Shown one piece after another: positions 56,171 through 64,000 of a DNA stretch of 64,000 nt. The stretch is taken from the NCBI GenBank assembly GCA_900469445.1, contig UBXM01000004.1, forward strand, positions 124,001-188,000, written 5' to 3'. This DNA is from Hyphomicrobiales bacterium. Lineage in GTDB: Bacteria > Pseudomonadota > Alphaproteobacteria > Rhizobiales > Rhizobiaceae. A program made the translations under genes and the position numbers. The notes under the pieces were generated by a model. That model saw only the letters and a list, made by a program, of their open reading frames with translations, was not told the origin of the DNA and did not search any database. Numbering within the stretch: the stretch's first letter is position 1; each line of letters starts with the position of its first letter.

Positions 56171-58429
56171 TTACTGGTTCGAGGCGACGGGCTTTACCAG
56201 CGGCGTGATACGGCGGATCGTCACGCGGCGGTTTTCCTGGTTGGCAGCCTCGGTATTCACCTTCAGGTACCGCTCGCCATAACCCTGGGTCGTCAGGTTC
56301 TCCGGCGGAATGCTGAAAGCATCCGACAGAACCACGGCAACCGATTCGGCACGTCGGTCGGACAGCACCAGATTGCTGTCATCGGAGCCGACCGCATCCG
56401 TATGGCCTTCGATCAGGAAGGTTTCGGACGGGTCCTTTTCCAGCACCTTGTTGATCGCATCCGCCACCTTGCGCAGTGAGCTTGCCTGGTTCATCGGAAT
56501 TTCGGCGCTGCCCGTGGCAAAGGTGATCGTATCGAGGTCGATACGCGGAACCTTGTCGCGGATACGGGCGGAGTAACGCACCTCGTCCAGCGAATAGGGG
56601 CGTTCAACCCGTTCCACCGGCGGCTGTTCGAGGAACTCGTAATAGTCGCGGTCCGGCTCGCTCGACGTGTCGATGATATAGTCGTCGATCGGGACACCGA
56701 GACGCATGGGCGGCAGATCGTCGCCCGGATCGCGCCAGGTATAGTCCTGACGATCTTCCAGAAGTTCCGGTGCGTAATAGAGCACGTATTCCTTGCCGCC
56801 GCGCACGATGCGTGAACGCTGGACGACTTCGCCGTAACGGTTGCGGATGGTGACAACGCGCGTGCCATCGCTCCGCTCGACGATTTCGCGATAGCGGCCA
56901 TCGCCTAGACGTTCGTATTCCGGCTGGCGGCCGTCCTCGTAGAAGCGGCGGCTGTCATTGTGGCGAACATAGGTCTGGTTATCGATCGAGATGATCACGC
57001 GGCCGTCGTCGCGGTCACCATCCCAGTTCCGGCCACGGTCACGGTCACGGTCGCGATCACGGTTGCGGTCGGGATTTTGACCAAGAAGAGCGCCGCCGAT
57101 CGGGCCGAGAACATCCCAACCGCGCGGCTGTTCGAATTCGGGCCTGCGGTCCATGCGCTCGCCACGTTCCTCGACCATCTCGCGACGCTGGTTGCGCCAG
57201 CGGTCACGATCCTCGCGGGTGACGCGGTCGTTCGCCTGGGCGTCGGCATCGGTGCGCGGCGGAGGCGGTGCGGGTCGATCCTGCGCCTGTTGCTGATCGC
57301 GTGGACGCTGGTCACCCTGGCGGTCGGGGCGGTTCGCATCCCGGCGCGGGCGGTCGCCATCCTGCCGGGCGCGGTCGGGGCGCTGTTCCTTGGCGCTGTC
57401 GAGCACGGCGGCGCCATTTTCGACCGGCAGCGTCGGCTGCTCCGCACTCTGCTGGACCGGCCGCTGCTGGTTACGCTCGCCGCCGCTGGTCGCCCGATCG
57501 GGTGCCCTGTCGGCATCCTGCGCCTGCTGGCGAGGCGGCCGCTGCCCATCTCTTGGCTGACCGTCTCTCTGGCCGGGCTGCCCTGTGGCGGGCGCCTGAT
57601 CGGCATTCTGCTGCGGACGCGGTTTCGGCGCTTCCTTACCCTCGGCCTGGTCTGCCGGCGGACGCTTCGGACGTTCGGCCTGTTGCGGGCGACCCTCGGG
57701 CTGTTCTGCGCTCGGCTGCTCGGCCTGCTGCTGGCGTTCCGGTCGGGGCTTGGGCTGTTCGGCCTGCTGAGCATCCGGTTTGGGTGCCTGGGCAGGCTCG
57801 GGAGCCTGATCGGCATTGCGCTGCGGACGCGGCTTCGGGGCTTCCTTGTCTTCTGCCTGATCGGCCTGCGGCTGCTCGGCCTGGGGTTGCTCTGCCTGCT
57901 GCTGGCGCTCCTTGCGCGGCTTGGGCTGCTCGGCCTGTTCGGCATCCGGCTTCGGCGCCGGGGCGGGCTCGGGAGCCTGCTCGGCATTCTGCTGACGGCG
58001 CTGCGGACGTTCGCCGCCTTCACCCTGGTCGGCCTGCCGCTCACGACGCTGCGGGCGCTCGCCTTCCGGCTGCTCGGCGCGCTGCTCGCGCTGACGCGGC
58101 TGCGGGCTCTCCTCTGCCTGACCGGCATCCTGCTGCTGGCGGCGCTGCGGCCTTTCACCACCCTCGCCCTGGTCGGCCTGTCGCTCGCGACGCTGCGGGC
58201 GTTCGCCTTCAGGCTCTTCGGCGCGCTGCTGGCGGCGCTTGGGTATCTCTTCTTCCTGCCCAACTTCGGGGGCGACCTGCTCCTGCACGCGGATTATGCC
58301 AGGAGCGGCAGTCTGCGCCGATCCGAGATCGATGCCGGAAAGCGGCAATGCATAAACGGGCTGGATCAACAATGGCAGGGACAAAACCGGCGCCGCCACG
58401 CTGGCGAACAGTCTGGATTTCATCGACAT
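56171..58429 (-). CDS. OmpA-family outer membrane/peptidoglycan-binding protein with a long repeat region
   Basis: 752 residues. A signal peptide (cleaved near AYA-LP, about 27) precedes a 340-residue intrinsically disordered region of Gln/Arg/Glu/Pro/Ala (60-400), a RDRDRDR stretch (about 450), a beta-rich region (470-590) and a C-terminal OmpA domain (about 630-745). The OmpA domain has TFATGSAEI, FLIEGHTDAVGSDDSN and NLVLSDRRAESVAVVL, which binds peptidoglycan meso-DAP. The disordered part contains a 31-residue exact-but-one duplication (69-99 and 117-147) and a 35-residue pair (148-182, 205-239). GAGGAAATTGCC precedes the ATG. Only the C-terminal function is firm. Confidence 0.88.
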   Translation of the reverse strand: MSMKSRLFASVAAPVLSLPLLIQPVYALPLSGIDLGSAQTAAPGIIRVQEQVAPEVGQEEEIPKRRQQRAEEPEGERPQRRERQADQGEGGERPQRRQQQDAGQAEESPQPRQREQRAEQPEGERPQRRERQADQGEGGERPQRRQQNAEQAPEPAPAPKPDAEQAEQPKPRKERQQQAEQPQAEQPQADQAEDKEAPKPRPQRNADQAPEPAQAPKPDAQQAEQPKPRPERQQQAEQPSAEQPEGRPQQAERPKRPPADQAEGKEAPKPRPQQNADQAPATGQPGQRDGQPRDGQRPPRQQAQDADRAPDRATSGGERNQQRPVQQSAEQPTLPVENGAAVLDSAKEQRPDRARQDGDRPRRDANRPDRQGDQRPRDQQQAQDRPAPPPPRTDADAQANDRVTREDRDRWRNQRREMVEERGERMDRRPEFEQPRGWDVLGPIGGALLGQNPDRNRDRDRDRDRGRNWDGDRDDGRVIISIDNQTYVRHNDSRRFYEDGRQPEYERLGDGRYREIVERSDGTRVVTIRNRYGEVVQRSRIVRGGKEYVLYYAPELLEDRQDYTWRDPGDDLPPMRLGVPIDDYIIDTSSEPDRDYYEFLEQPPVERVERPYSLDEVRYSARIRDKVPRIDLDTITFATGSAEIPMNQASSLRKVADAINKVLEKDPSETFLIEGHTDAVGSDDSNLVLSDRRAESVAVVLSDAFSIPPENLTTQGYGERYLKVNTEAANQENRRVTIRRITPLVKPVASNQ
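57989..58225 (-). repeat. 93-bp tandem duplication in the OmpA-like gene (144-bp period)
   Basis: 58133-58225 and 57989-58081 encode the same 31 residues with one change (E72 versus Q120). Two more repeat families follow in the same gene (residues 148-239; and DQAE-x-KEAPKPRPQ-x-NADQAP at 190-210 and 260-280). Confidence 0.85.
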
Positions 58430-58875
58430 GGCAATTTCCTCTTCTGGCTTTCGTCCCTAGATGCTCGCGACAGCCTCGCTGGGCCTACCTCTTGCGGGCA
58501 GTTTTTCGCGGCACCACAACTGTATTTGTTCCAATTTGGTTCCCATTATGGCCAGCCGCAAAGGTCCGTATGATCGGGACCAAAGTCTGAACTGCGCTTG
58601 AATGGCGCATTCATCCGCGTATGTGGCCTGCGCCATCTTGGCGCACGGAAAAACTCGCCGGGGCCCGATGGAGGAGATATTATTCTGCGAAACTCATCCC
58701 TGCAGGATACTTCGACCATAGGCGTCAAAGGGCTGTGAGGCCGCAGGTTGCCGCTGAAAATGCCGTTGCAATTTCAGCGGAGCCGGTATCTATAAAAAAC
58801 AAGGGCTGAAAAAGCCCCTCACCGGCGGCGAAAAACCGAAAATACGCAGCCGGACTGCCAACAGAGAGGACCATT
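58430..58875. other. 446-bp divergent region, OmpA-like / ABC binding protein
   Basis: No gene supported. On the binding-protein side there is a 9-bp hairpin CCGCTGAAA / TTTCAGCGG (58751-58780), then TATCTATAAA, then a small hairpin GGGCT-GAAAA-AGCCC (58803-58817), about 60 bp before the ATG. These could form a leader or an attenuator. The T-poor flanks argue against a terminator. Confidence 0.45.
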
Positions 58876-59661
58876 ATGAACATCTCCACCCGTTTGTTTG
58901 CTGCAGCGTCGCTCGCCGCGATTTCGCTTTTCGCCGGCGCAGCCTCCGCACAGGACAAGATCGTGATCGGCACCGAAGGCGCATACCCGCCCTTCAACGT
59001 GCTTGAAGCCAACGGCAACCTGACCGGCTTCGACATCGACATGGCCAAGGCGCTCTGCGAAGAAATGAAGGCCGAATGCACCTTCGTCACCAATGACTGG
59101 GACGGCATCATCCCGGCGCTGCAGTCGAAGAAGTTCGACGCGATCATCGCCTCGATGTCGATCACGCCCGAGCGCAAGCAGCAGGTCACCTTCTCCAAGA
59201 AGTATTACAACACCCCGCCGGCAATCGCCGTGCCGAAGGATTCGCCGCTGACGGAAGCAACGGCCGAATCGCTGAAGGGCAAGGCGCTCGGCGCGCAGGG
59301 TTCGACCAGCCACTCGAACTATATCGAAAAGCATTTCGCCGATTCCGACGCGAAGCTCTACCCGACGGCTGACGAGTACAAGCTCGACCTCACCAACGGC
59401 CGCATCGACGGCGTCGTCGACGATATCGTCGTCCTGACCGAATGGGTGAAGTCGGACGCAGGCTCCTGCTGCAAGATCCTGACGCCGCTGCCGCTCGACC
59501 CGGAAATCAACGGTGAAGGCGCAGGCATCGCGGTGCGCAAGGACGATCAGGCGCTGGCCGACAAGTTCACGGCCGCAATCGCTGCGATCCGCGCCAACGG
59601 CAAATACAAGGAAGTCAACGACAAGTATTTCGACTTCGACGCATACGGCAGCACCAACTGA
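58876..59661 (+). CDS. polar amino-acid ABC transporter substrate-binding protein (Lys/Arg/ornithine or opine type)
   Basis: 261 residues: signal peptide cleaved after AASAQ (about 25), then the periplasmic binding fold. Family signatures are IGTEGAYPPFNVLEANGNLTGFDIDMAKALC, NDWDGIIPALQSKKFDAIIASMSITPERK, and YPTADEYKLDLTNGRIDGVVDD. This subgroup binds basic amino acids or opines (OccT/NocT/ArgT-like); the exact ligand is not readable. GAGAGGA precedes the ATG by seven bases. It heads an operon with two permeases, but a 257-bp gap with a terminator separates it from them. Confidence 0.9.
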   Translation: MNISTRLFAAASLAAISLFAGAASAQDKIVIGTEGAYPPFNVLEANGNLTGFDIDMAKALCEEMKAECTFVTNDWDGIIPALQSKKFDAIIASMSITPERKQQVTFSKKYYNTPPAIAVPKDSPLTEATAESLKGKALGAQGSTSHSNYIEKHFADSDAKLYPTADEYKLDLTNGRIDGVVDDIVVLTEWVKSDAGSCCKILTPLPLDPEINGEGAGIAVRKDDQALADKFTAAIAAIRANGKYKEVNDKYFDFDAYGSTN

Positions 59662-59682
59662 TCCTTTCGGACAGATGCATGG

Positions 59683-59716
59683 CGGCGGGAGGCTTGTCCT
59701 TCCGCCGTTTTCGTTT
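59683..59716 (+). terminator. intra-operon terminator after the binding protein
   Basis: 10-bp stem CGGCGGGAGG / CCTTCCGCCG (one G-T pair), loop CTTGT, then TTTTCGTTT. It likely makes the abundant binding-protein mRNA end before the permeases, a common way to keep binding protein in excess. Confidence 0.8.
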
Positions 59717-59918
59717 GCACTCACCCCAAGGCCGTACATCCGAAGCTCTTGCGGAATGCAAGTTACGCAGCTTTGCGGGTTTACAGGGCTTTCCTGACGC
59801 CATAAATGGCGTGCAGCGCGGTAAGGGCTTGTCCTTCCGCAAATTTCCTTTTTAATGCGGATAGACAGCAAGCGGCACAGTATAAGCCGCAGGGGAATAT
59901 GAACCGGAACATGATCCT
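59717..59918. other. spacer between binding-protein terminator and permease genes
   Basis: A partial copy of the terminator arm (GGGCTTGTCCTTCCGC at about 59826-59841) recurs near the end, and CGCCATAAATGGCG (59799-59812) is a small palindrome. No ORF. Confidence 0.4.
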
Positions 59919-60701
59919 ATGAGCGGATGGCTTTCCGCCCTCTTCGACACACTTGACCCGTTCTGCGGTCCTGTTGGCATTTTCACATGGCTTGGCGGCA
60001 CCGGCCTTGTCTCCTGCGGCGATACCGGCTGGGGCGACGAAATCGCCTTCGGCGTCAAGGTGACGATCTCGCTGGCGCTCGCAACCCTGCCCGTCGGACT
60101 GCTGATCGGCTTCCTGATCGCGCTTGCCGCCCAGTCGCAGGAAAAGCTGCTGAGGCTTGCAGCCGGCGTCTACACGACGATCTTCCGCGGCCTGCCCGAG
60201 CTTTTGACGCTGTTCATCGTCTATTACGGCGCCCAGACCCTGCTCCAGTCGGTCCTGTCCGCATTTGGATATGAGGGACGCGTCGAGATCAACGCCTTCG
60301 TCGCCGGCATGGTGGCGCTCGCGGTGGTGTTTTCCTCCTATTCGTCGGAGGTTCTGCTGTCAGCCTTTCGCGCCATTCCGCGCGGTCAATACGAGGCCGG
60401 CGATGCACTCGGCCTTCGTCGCGGCAAGACGATGATGCTGATCGTACTGCCGCAGCTGATCCGCATCGCGCTGCCCGGCCTTACCAATCTCTGGCTGATC
60501 CTGCTCAAGGACACGTCCTATGTCTCCGTCATCGGGCTTGCCGATATCGTGCGCCAGACGGGCATTGCGGCACGCGTCAGCAAGGAAGCCTTCTTCTTCT
60601 ATTTCCTCGCCTGCCTGCTTTATCTGGTCTTGGCGATGCTTTCTTCCTATGGGCTCGGCTATATCGAACGCTGGGCCAAGCGCTCGGAGGTTTCCCGATG
60701 A
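59919..60701 (+). CDS. amino-acid ABC transporter permease, HisQ-like
   Basis: 260 residues with five membrane segments and the permease signature YEAGDALGLRRGKTMMLIVLPQLIRIALPGLTNLW (EAA loop that contacts the ATPase). The HisQ/ArtQ type is indicated by the VKVTISLALATLPVGLLIGFLIALAA start and the FRGLPELLTLFIVYYGAQ segment. It overlaps the next permease by four bases (ATGA). No ATP-binding gene follows. Confidence 0.9.
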   Translation: MSGWLSALFDTLDPFCGPVGIFTWLGGTGLVSCGDTGWGDEIAFGVKVTISLALATLPVGLLIGFLIALAAQSQEKLLRLAAGVYTTIFRGLPELLTLFIVYYGAQTLLQSVLSAFGYEGRVEINAFVAGMVALAVVFSSYSSEVLLSAFRAIPRGQYEAGDALGLRRGKTMMLIVLPQLIRIALPGLTNLWLILLKDTSYVSVIGLADIVRQTGIAARVSKEAFFFYFLACLLYLVLAMLSSYGLGYIERWAKRSEVSR

Positions 60702-61528
60702 GCGTGATTGAACGATTGATCCCGCCACGCGCGCCCCCGCCGGTCGCAAAGCGCCCGCTGACGGCATCCAAGGTTGTCGGCATCGGCATTCTGGTGCTGT
60801 GGGCACTGCTCGCCATGGCGCTGATCAGCATGGTCATCGAAGGCTGGGATCCGGCAAAATTCGAGCGCTACGGGCCGCGTTATCTCAACGGTCTGTTGAC
60901 GACGCTGACGCTGGTCGGCATTTCCATCGTGCTTGGCGCCATCCTGTCGCTGCCGATCGCGTTTGCCCGCATGTCGCAGAACCGGGTGCTGAATGCGATC
61001 ACCTACGCCTATGTCTACGTGTTTCGCTCGACGCCGCTGCTGGCGCAGCTGTTCCTGATCTATTACGGGCTGGGCAGCTTCCGGCCGCAACTCGAAAACC
61101 TCGGTCTCTGGTGGTTCTTCCGCGAAGCCTGGTATTGCGGCCTCTTCTCGCTGACACTGAATACCGCGGCCTATCAGGCGGAAATCCTGCGCGGCGCGAT
61201 CCAGAGCGTTCCCGTCGGTCAGCACGAAGGCGCAGCAGCGCTCGGCATCTCGAAGCGTGTCGCCTTCTGGAAGATCGTTCTGCCGCAGGCCCTGATCGTC
61301 GCACTGCGCCCCTATGGCAACGAGATCATCCTGATGATCAAGGGATCGGCCGTCGTCGCCATCGTCACCGTCTACGACCTGATGGGTGAGACGCGTTATG
61401 CCTTCTCGCGCACATTCGACTACCAGACCTATCTCTGGGCGGCGATCTTCTACCTCTCGATGGTCGAGGCGCTGCGGCATTTGTGGAATTTCATCGAGCG
61501 GCATCTCACACGCCATCTCACCCACTAG
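60698..61528 (+). CDS. amino-acid ABC transporter permease, HisM-like
   Basis: 276 residues, five membrane segments. Signature: EGAAALGISKRVAFWKIVLPQALIVALRPYGNEIILMIKGSAVVAIVTVYDLMGETR. The VFRSTPLLAQLFLIYYGLG segment is typical of HisM-like proteins. The two permeases form a heterodimer. The expected ATPase (HisP-like) is absent downstream, so the ATPase is encoded elsewhere or shared with another transporter. Confidence 0.9.
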   Translation: MSVIERLIPPRAPPPVAKRPLTASKVVGIGILVLWALLAMALISMVIEGWDPAKFERYGPRYLNGLLTTLTLVGISIVLGAILSLPIAFARMSQNRVLNAITYAYVYVFRSTPLLAQLFLIYYGLGSFRPQLENLGLWWFFREAWYCGLFSLTLNTAAYQAEILRGAIQSVPVGQHEGAAALGISKRVAFWKIVLPQALIVALRPYGNEIILMIKGSAVVAIVTVYDLMGETRYAFSRTFDYQTYLWAAIFYLSMVEALRHLWNFIERHLTRHLTH

Positions 61529-61628
61529 CAGCACTCGATGCACTTCGATGCTAATCGCCTGAAATAAAACACCAATTTTCGCTAGAGGCGACAATTGTTA
61601 AGTTTCGGTTCAGCATCTGATGCTCCCA

Positions 61629-61660
61629 TTTCCATGACGCAGACAAATGCGTCATGGAAA
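61629..61660. repeat. perfect 13-bp palindrome before usg
   Basis: Arms TTTCCATGACGCA and TGCGTCATGGAAA (61629-61641, 61648-61660), loop GACAAA; ends 14 bases before the usg ATG, next to its ribosome site. The plus strand lacks a T-run after it, so it is not a plus-strand terminator. Confidence 0.75.
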
Positions 61661-61674
61661 AAAGGGAACAGCAG

Positions 61675-61938
61675 ATGTCGGAGCTCGAAATGATGCTGCG
61701 AGGCTATGGCCTCACCACTGCCCAGATATTCTACCGCATGCCGGACCACCCTGCCTTTTTGCAGAGTTATGTCTGGCAGCATTACGACCTTGCACCGGAC
61801 TTTCCCGAAATGAACGGCTTTCTGAAATTCTGGCAGGAAAAGCTGGAAGGACCGCTGCATTCCGTCCGCTACGTGCATCGCAAGCTGATCTCGGCCAGCG
61901 AGTGGCGACAGGTGAAGGGCGAGATCATTTTGCACTGA
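61675..61938 (+). CDS. usg: Usg family protein
   Basis: 87 residues. The sequence SELEMMLRGYGLTTAQIFYRMPDHPAFLQSYVWQHYDLAPDFPEMNGFLKFWQ matches the small Usg protein family of alphaproteobacteria, first noted upstream of trpF in Caulobacter; its function is unknown. Here it is next to a methyltransferase gene, not trpF. AGGGAACAG before the ATG at 61675 supports this start; an ATG at 61654 lies inside the palindrome and lacks a ribosome site. Confidence 0.85.
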   Translation: MSELEMMLRGYGLTTAQIFYRMPDHPAFLQSYVWQHYDLAPDFPEMNGFLKFWQEKLEGPLHSVRYVHRKLISASEWRQVKGEIILH

Positions 61939-62016
61939 TCCAGGCCTTGTTGATCCTCGCGATTGCCAAACGGCGTCATGACACGTAAAGCGGCTCGCAA
62001 TAACGAGGACAAGGCT

Positions 62017-62826
62017 ATGGCGAAGATCGACGAAGAAGCATTGGCGGAAGCCTATAACCGTGCGCTGGCGCATGAAAAGGCCGGCGAGATCGATGCTGCG
62101 GTCGAAGCCTATCGCCAGGTTCTCGAAATCGATCCGGAAGATCATGGCGGCGCTGCCGTCCGTATCGCCTCGATGGGTCGCGGCGAAGCGCCGCCGAAGG
62201 CGCCCGACGCCTATGTCGAGACGCTGTTCGACCAGCATGCCGAAAGCTTCGAAGACATCCTCGTCGAGCAACTCGGTTATGCCGTGCCGGTTCTGGTGCG
62301 CCAGCGCCTGCAGGACCTCAATCTGGGACCGTTCAAGCGCATGCTCGATCTCGGCTGTGGCACGGGCCTGACCGGCGGCACGCTGCGCGACATGGTCGAC
62401 GACATTACCGGCATCGACATTTCCGAAAACATGGTCGAAATCGCCCATGAGAAGGATCTCTACGAGACGCTTTATGTCGCCGAAGTCGAGGATTTCCTCG
62501 AGGATAATGACGACGAGGCCTTCGATCTCATCACCGCGACCGATGTTCTCCCCTATCTCGGTGCAATCGAGCCGCTGTTCTTCGGTGCTGCGGAAAACAT
62601 GGTCGCCGGCGGCCTGTTCATTTTCTCGTCGGAGACCTTGGCCGAAGACGACGAGCGCACCTACACGGTCGGCCCGCACCAGCGTTTCCTCCACTCGCCC
62701 GCCTATATCCGCGCAAGGCTCGCCGATACCGGTTTCGAGCTTGTCGAGATGACCGACATCAACGTGCGCATGCAGGACGGCAATCCGAGCCCAGGGCATC
62801 TGGTCATCGCGAAGCTCAAGGGCTAA
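62017..62826 (+). CDS. class I SAM-dependent methyltransferase with N-terminal TPR repeat
   Basis: 269 residues. One TPR-like helix pair (about 5-45, EAYNRALAHEKAGEIDAAVEAYRQVLEIDPEDHGG) is followed by a methyltransferase domain with motif I LDLGCGTGLTG (about 110), acidic motif II GIDISENM and post-I ITATDVLPYLGAIEPLF. The layout matches TPR-methyltransferases related to the NodS-like group; substrate unknown. It starts at ATG 62017 (GAGGACAAGG upstream). Confidence 0.85.
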   Translation: MAKIDEEALAEAYNRALAHEKAGEIDAAVEAYRQVLEIDPEDHGGAAVRIASMGRGEAPPKAPDAYVETLFDQHAESFEDILVEQLGYAVPVLVRQRLQDLNLGPFKRMLDLGCGTGLTGGTLRDMVDDITGIDISENMVEIAHEKDLYETLYVAEVEDFLEDNDDEAFDLITATDVLPYLGAIEPLFFGAAENMVAGGLFIFSSETLAEDDERTYTVGPHQRFLHSPAYIRARLADTGFELVEMTDINVRMQDGNPSPGHLVIAKLKG

Positions 62827-62853
62827 TTTCTTCGCCACAACGGAGAATGGCCG

Positions 62854-63420
62854 ATGACACCGCAGCGCTATTTTCTCGCCCAGGCCTATAACAATGCCTG
62901 GGCCAATCACAGGCTGCTGAAGGCCTGCGCGCTGTTGTCCGCCGAAGAACTCGCGGCAACGCGCGTAAATTTCTTTCCGTCGATCATCCACACGCTCAAT
63001 CATATCCTGACCGTCGACTGGCTTTATATCGGTGCGCTGGAAGGAGACTGTCCCGGCGCGTCGGCCTTCGAACCGGAAATCCCGTTTGCCGCCTTTGCCG
63101 ATCTCGATCGCGAGCAGCGTGCAGCCGACCGCCGACTCATCCGCCACTGTCGCGGTTTGACCGCCGAAGGGCTGAGGGCAGACGTCCGCCTCCCGCGCGC
63201 AACACATGTGCAGGTCGAACCGGCCGACCGTATCCTGCTGCATCTCTTCCAGCATCAGATACATCATCGCGGACAGGTTCACGCGATGATGTCCGGCACG
63301 TCGGTCACGCCACCGCAGCTGGACGAATTCTTCCCATCAGACCCGGCCGAACAGGCGCTCAGAGCGCAGGATCTGGCGGAACTCGGGTTTACCGAAACCA
63401 TGATCTGGAGTGATCGATAA
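62854..63420 (+). CDS. DinB family metal-binding protein
   Basis: 188 residues, four-helix bundle. The metal-binding histidines are in IIHTLNHILTVDWLYIGAL and HLFQHQIHHRGQVHAMM, the DinB/YfiT arrangement. These proteins bind a divalent metal and include thiol-S-transferases; the reaction here is unknown. It shares one base (TAATG) with the next gene, so they are co-translated. Confidence 0.88.
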   Translation: MTPQRYFLAQAYNNAWANHRLLKACALLSAEELAATRVNFFPSIIHTLNHILTVDWLYIGALEGDCPGASAFEPEIPFAAFADLDREQRAADRRLIRHCRGLTAEGLRADVRLPRATHVQVEPADRILLHLFQHQIHHRGQVHAMMSGTSVTPPQLDEFFPSDPAEQALRAQDLAELGFTETMIWSDR

Positions 63421-63830
63421 TGCTGTATTTCGTCATCAAGGCCCTTCACCTTCTGTCCGACTTCCTGCTGATCGGCGGCATGCTGATCAACGCCTTCGTC
63501 ATCTCGATGGTGCCGCCGCCGATTCGGGTCGGCGTGATCGAGGCGCTGCGGAAATACGATCGCACCGTGACGACGGCGGCACTTGCCGGCGCCTGGATTT
63601 TCGGCCTGTGGCTCGCCATCGGCTATATCGGTTTCTCGGATGGCTGGCTGCACGCAAAATTCCTGTTCGTCATCCTGCTTTCGGCTCTGCACGGCATGCA
63701 GCAGGCTGCGATGCGCAAGATGGTCGCCGATCCAAAGCGTGATCCGAACGGTTTCGTGCGTCTCGGCATGCCGATCATCCTGGTCTGTCTCGTGATCGTC
63801 TTGGCGCTGGCCGTCATCAAGCCGTTCTGA
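63420..63830 (+). CDS. small four-helix membrane protein (CopD/HemJ/DUF2269-like)
   Basis: 136 residues with four membrane segments (about 3-25, 52-72, 78-98 and 113-133). The LYFVIKALHLLSDFLLIGGMLINAF start, with an H-x-x-x-D-like pattern in the first helix, resembles the DUF2269/HemJ superfamily. I cannot tell which. Coupled to the DinB gene upstream. Confidence 0.6.
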   Translation: MLYFVIKALHLLSDFLLIGGMLINAFVISMVPPPIRVGVIEALRKYDRTVTTAALAGAWIFGLWLAIGYIGFSDGWLHAKFLFVILLSALHGMQQAAMRKMVADPKRDPNGFVRLGMPIILVCLVIVLALAVIKPF

Positions 63831-63955
63831 TCCGGGCTTTCCCGTCTCCAACTACGGATCCGCCGCAAAACAGCCTGTTTTGCATCGTCGCAAGGTGCAT
63901 GCGAAAAACCGATGCAGAATCGGATGCCGGCTGCGATCCGGACTGGAGAGGGTGA

Positions 63956-64000
63956 ATGACGGGGAATTCAGACAGACTGCGTATTGCCGTTCTGTTCGGC
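63956..64000 (+). CDS. D-alanine--D-alanine ligase, N-terminal fragment (cut by window end)
   Basis: Only 15 codons are present: MTGNSDRLRIAVLFG, after GGAGAGGGTGA. The RIAVLFGG opening is the first strand and glycine turn of D-Ala-D-Ala ligases (cytoplasmic peptidoglycan precursor synthesis). With so little sequence, another ATP-grasp enzyme is possible. Confidence 0.5.
   Translation, partial: MTGNSDRLRIAVLFG

Noticed and set aside
56960..58590. Two long plus-strand frames (537 and 440 codons) across the OmpA-like gene
   Set aside because: Antisense shadows. The long Leu/Arg or Pro/Ala runs mirror the Gln/Arg/Glu/Pro repeats of the real gene, which has signal peptide, ribosome site and an OmpA domain.
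61582..63282. 566-codon minus-strand frame across usg, methyltransferase and dinB
   Set aside because: It covers three real genes with clear motifs and ribosome sites.

Overview
The window is a chromosomal segment of an alphaproteobacterium of the Rhizobiaceae (Rhizobium/Agrobacterium-like). The evidence is a growth-pole-ring (GPR) type giant protein, a DksA without zinc-binding cysteines, class II DAHP synthase, BluB under a cobalamin riboswitch, Usg, and two copies of a RIME-like palindromic repeat. It is high-GC, densely packed and mostly housekeeping. I see no rRNA, tRNA, IS element, prophage or CRISPR array.

Layout. 1-9.4 kb: FliO-like membrane protein, dksA, a SixA-like phosphatase, the YcjX/YcjF pair, an exported protein, the folP-folB-folK operon (minus strand), a DUF922 protein, a 454-bp gap with a 15-bp tandem repeat and a strong terminator, a 2Fe-2S ferredoxin and an Hpt protein. 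9.9-16.1 kb: the ~2,070-residue GPR-like coiled-coil protein. 16.3-20.9 kb (minus): an MCE/Mla-type lipid transport operon (STAS-MlaE permease, ATPase, MlaD, lipoprotein) followed by a P-loop kinase. 21-29.8 kb: dipeptide epimerase, MFS transporter, LpxH-like phosphoesterase, maeB, exported protein, bluB with its riboswitch, a TolB-like propeller and a small membrane protein. 29.8-40.7 kb: nadE, TadE/TadG-like pilus-assembly proteins, class II DAHP synthase, gor, a DUF2059 protein, rpiA and gph.

40.7-51.2 kb: a large L,D-transpeptidase, fumC, a diguanylate cyclase, a PPOX flavoprotein, a CPA2 antiporter, a DUF971 protein, moaA, and thiD behind a TPP riboswitch. 51.3-64 kb: a methyl-accepting chemotaxis protein, an EamA transporter, mobA-mobB, an OmpA-family protein with a long Gln/Arg/Pro/Glu repeat region, a polar amino-acid ABC transporter (binding protein and two permeases, no ATPase), usg, a TPR-methyltransferase, a DinB protein, a small membrane protein, and the first 15 codons of a probable D-Ala-D-Ala ligase.

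Themes: cell-envelope and polar-growth factors (GPR, Mla, L,D-transpeptidase, OmpA-like, the probable ligase) and cofactor synthesis (folate, B12 lower ligand, NAD, thiamine, molybdenum cofactor). The most interesting non-coding signals are: (1) a cobalamin riboswitch whose variable peripheral region is occupied by a ~100-bp RIME-like double palindrome that recurs 5.4 kb away; and (2) a TPP riboswitch followed by a hairpin that buries the Shine-Dalgarno of an unannotated 24-codon ORF, whose stop overlaps the thiD start (ATGA), suggesting riboswitch control through translational coupling.
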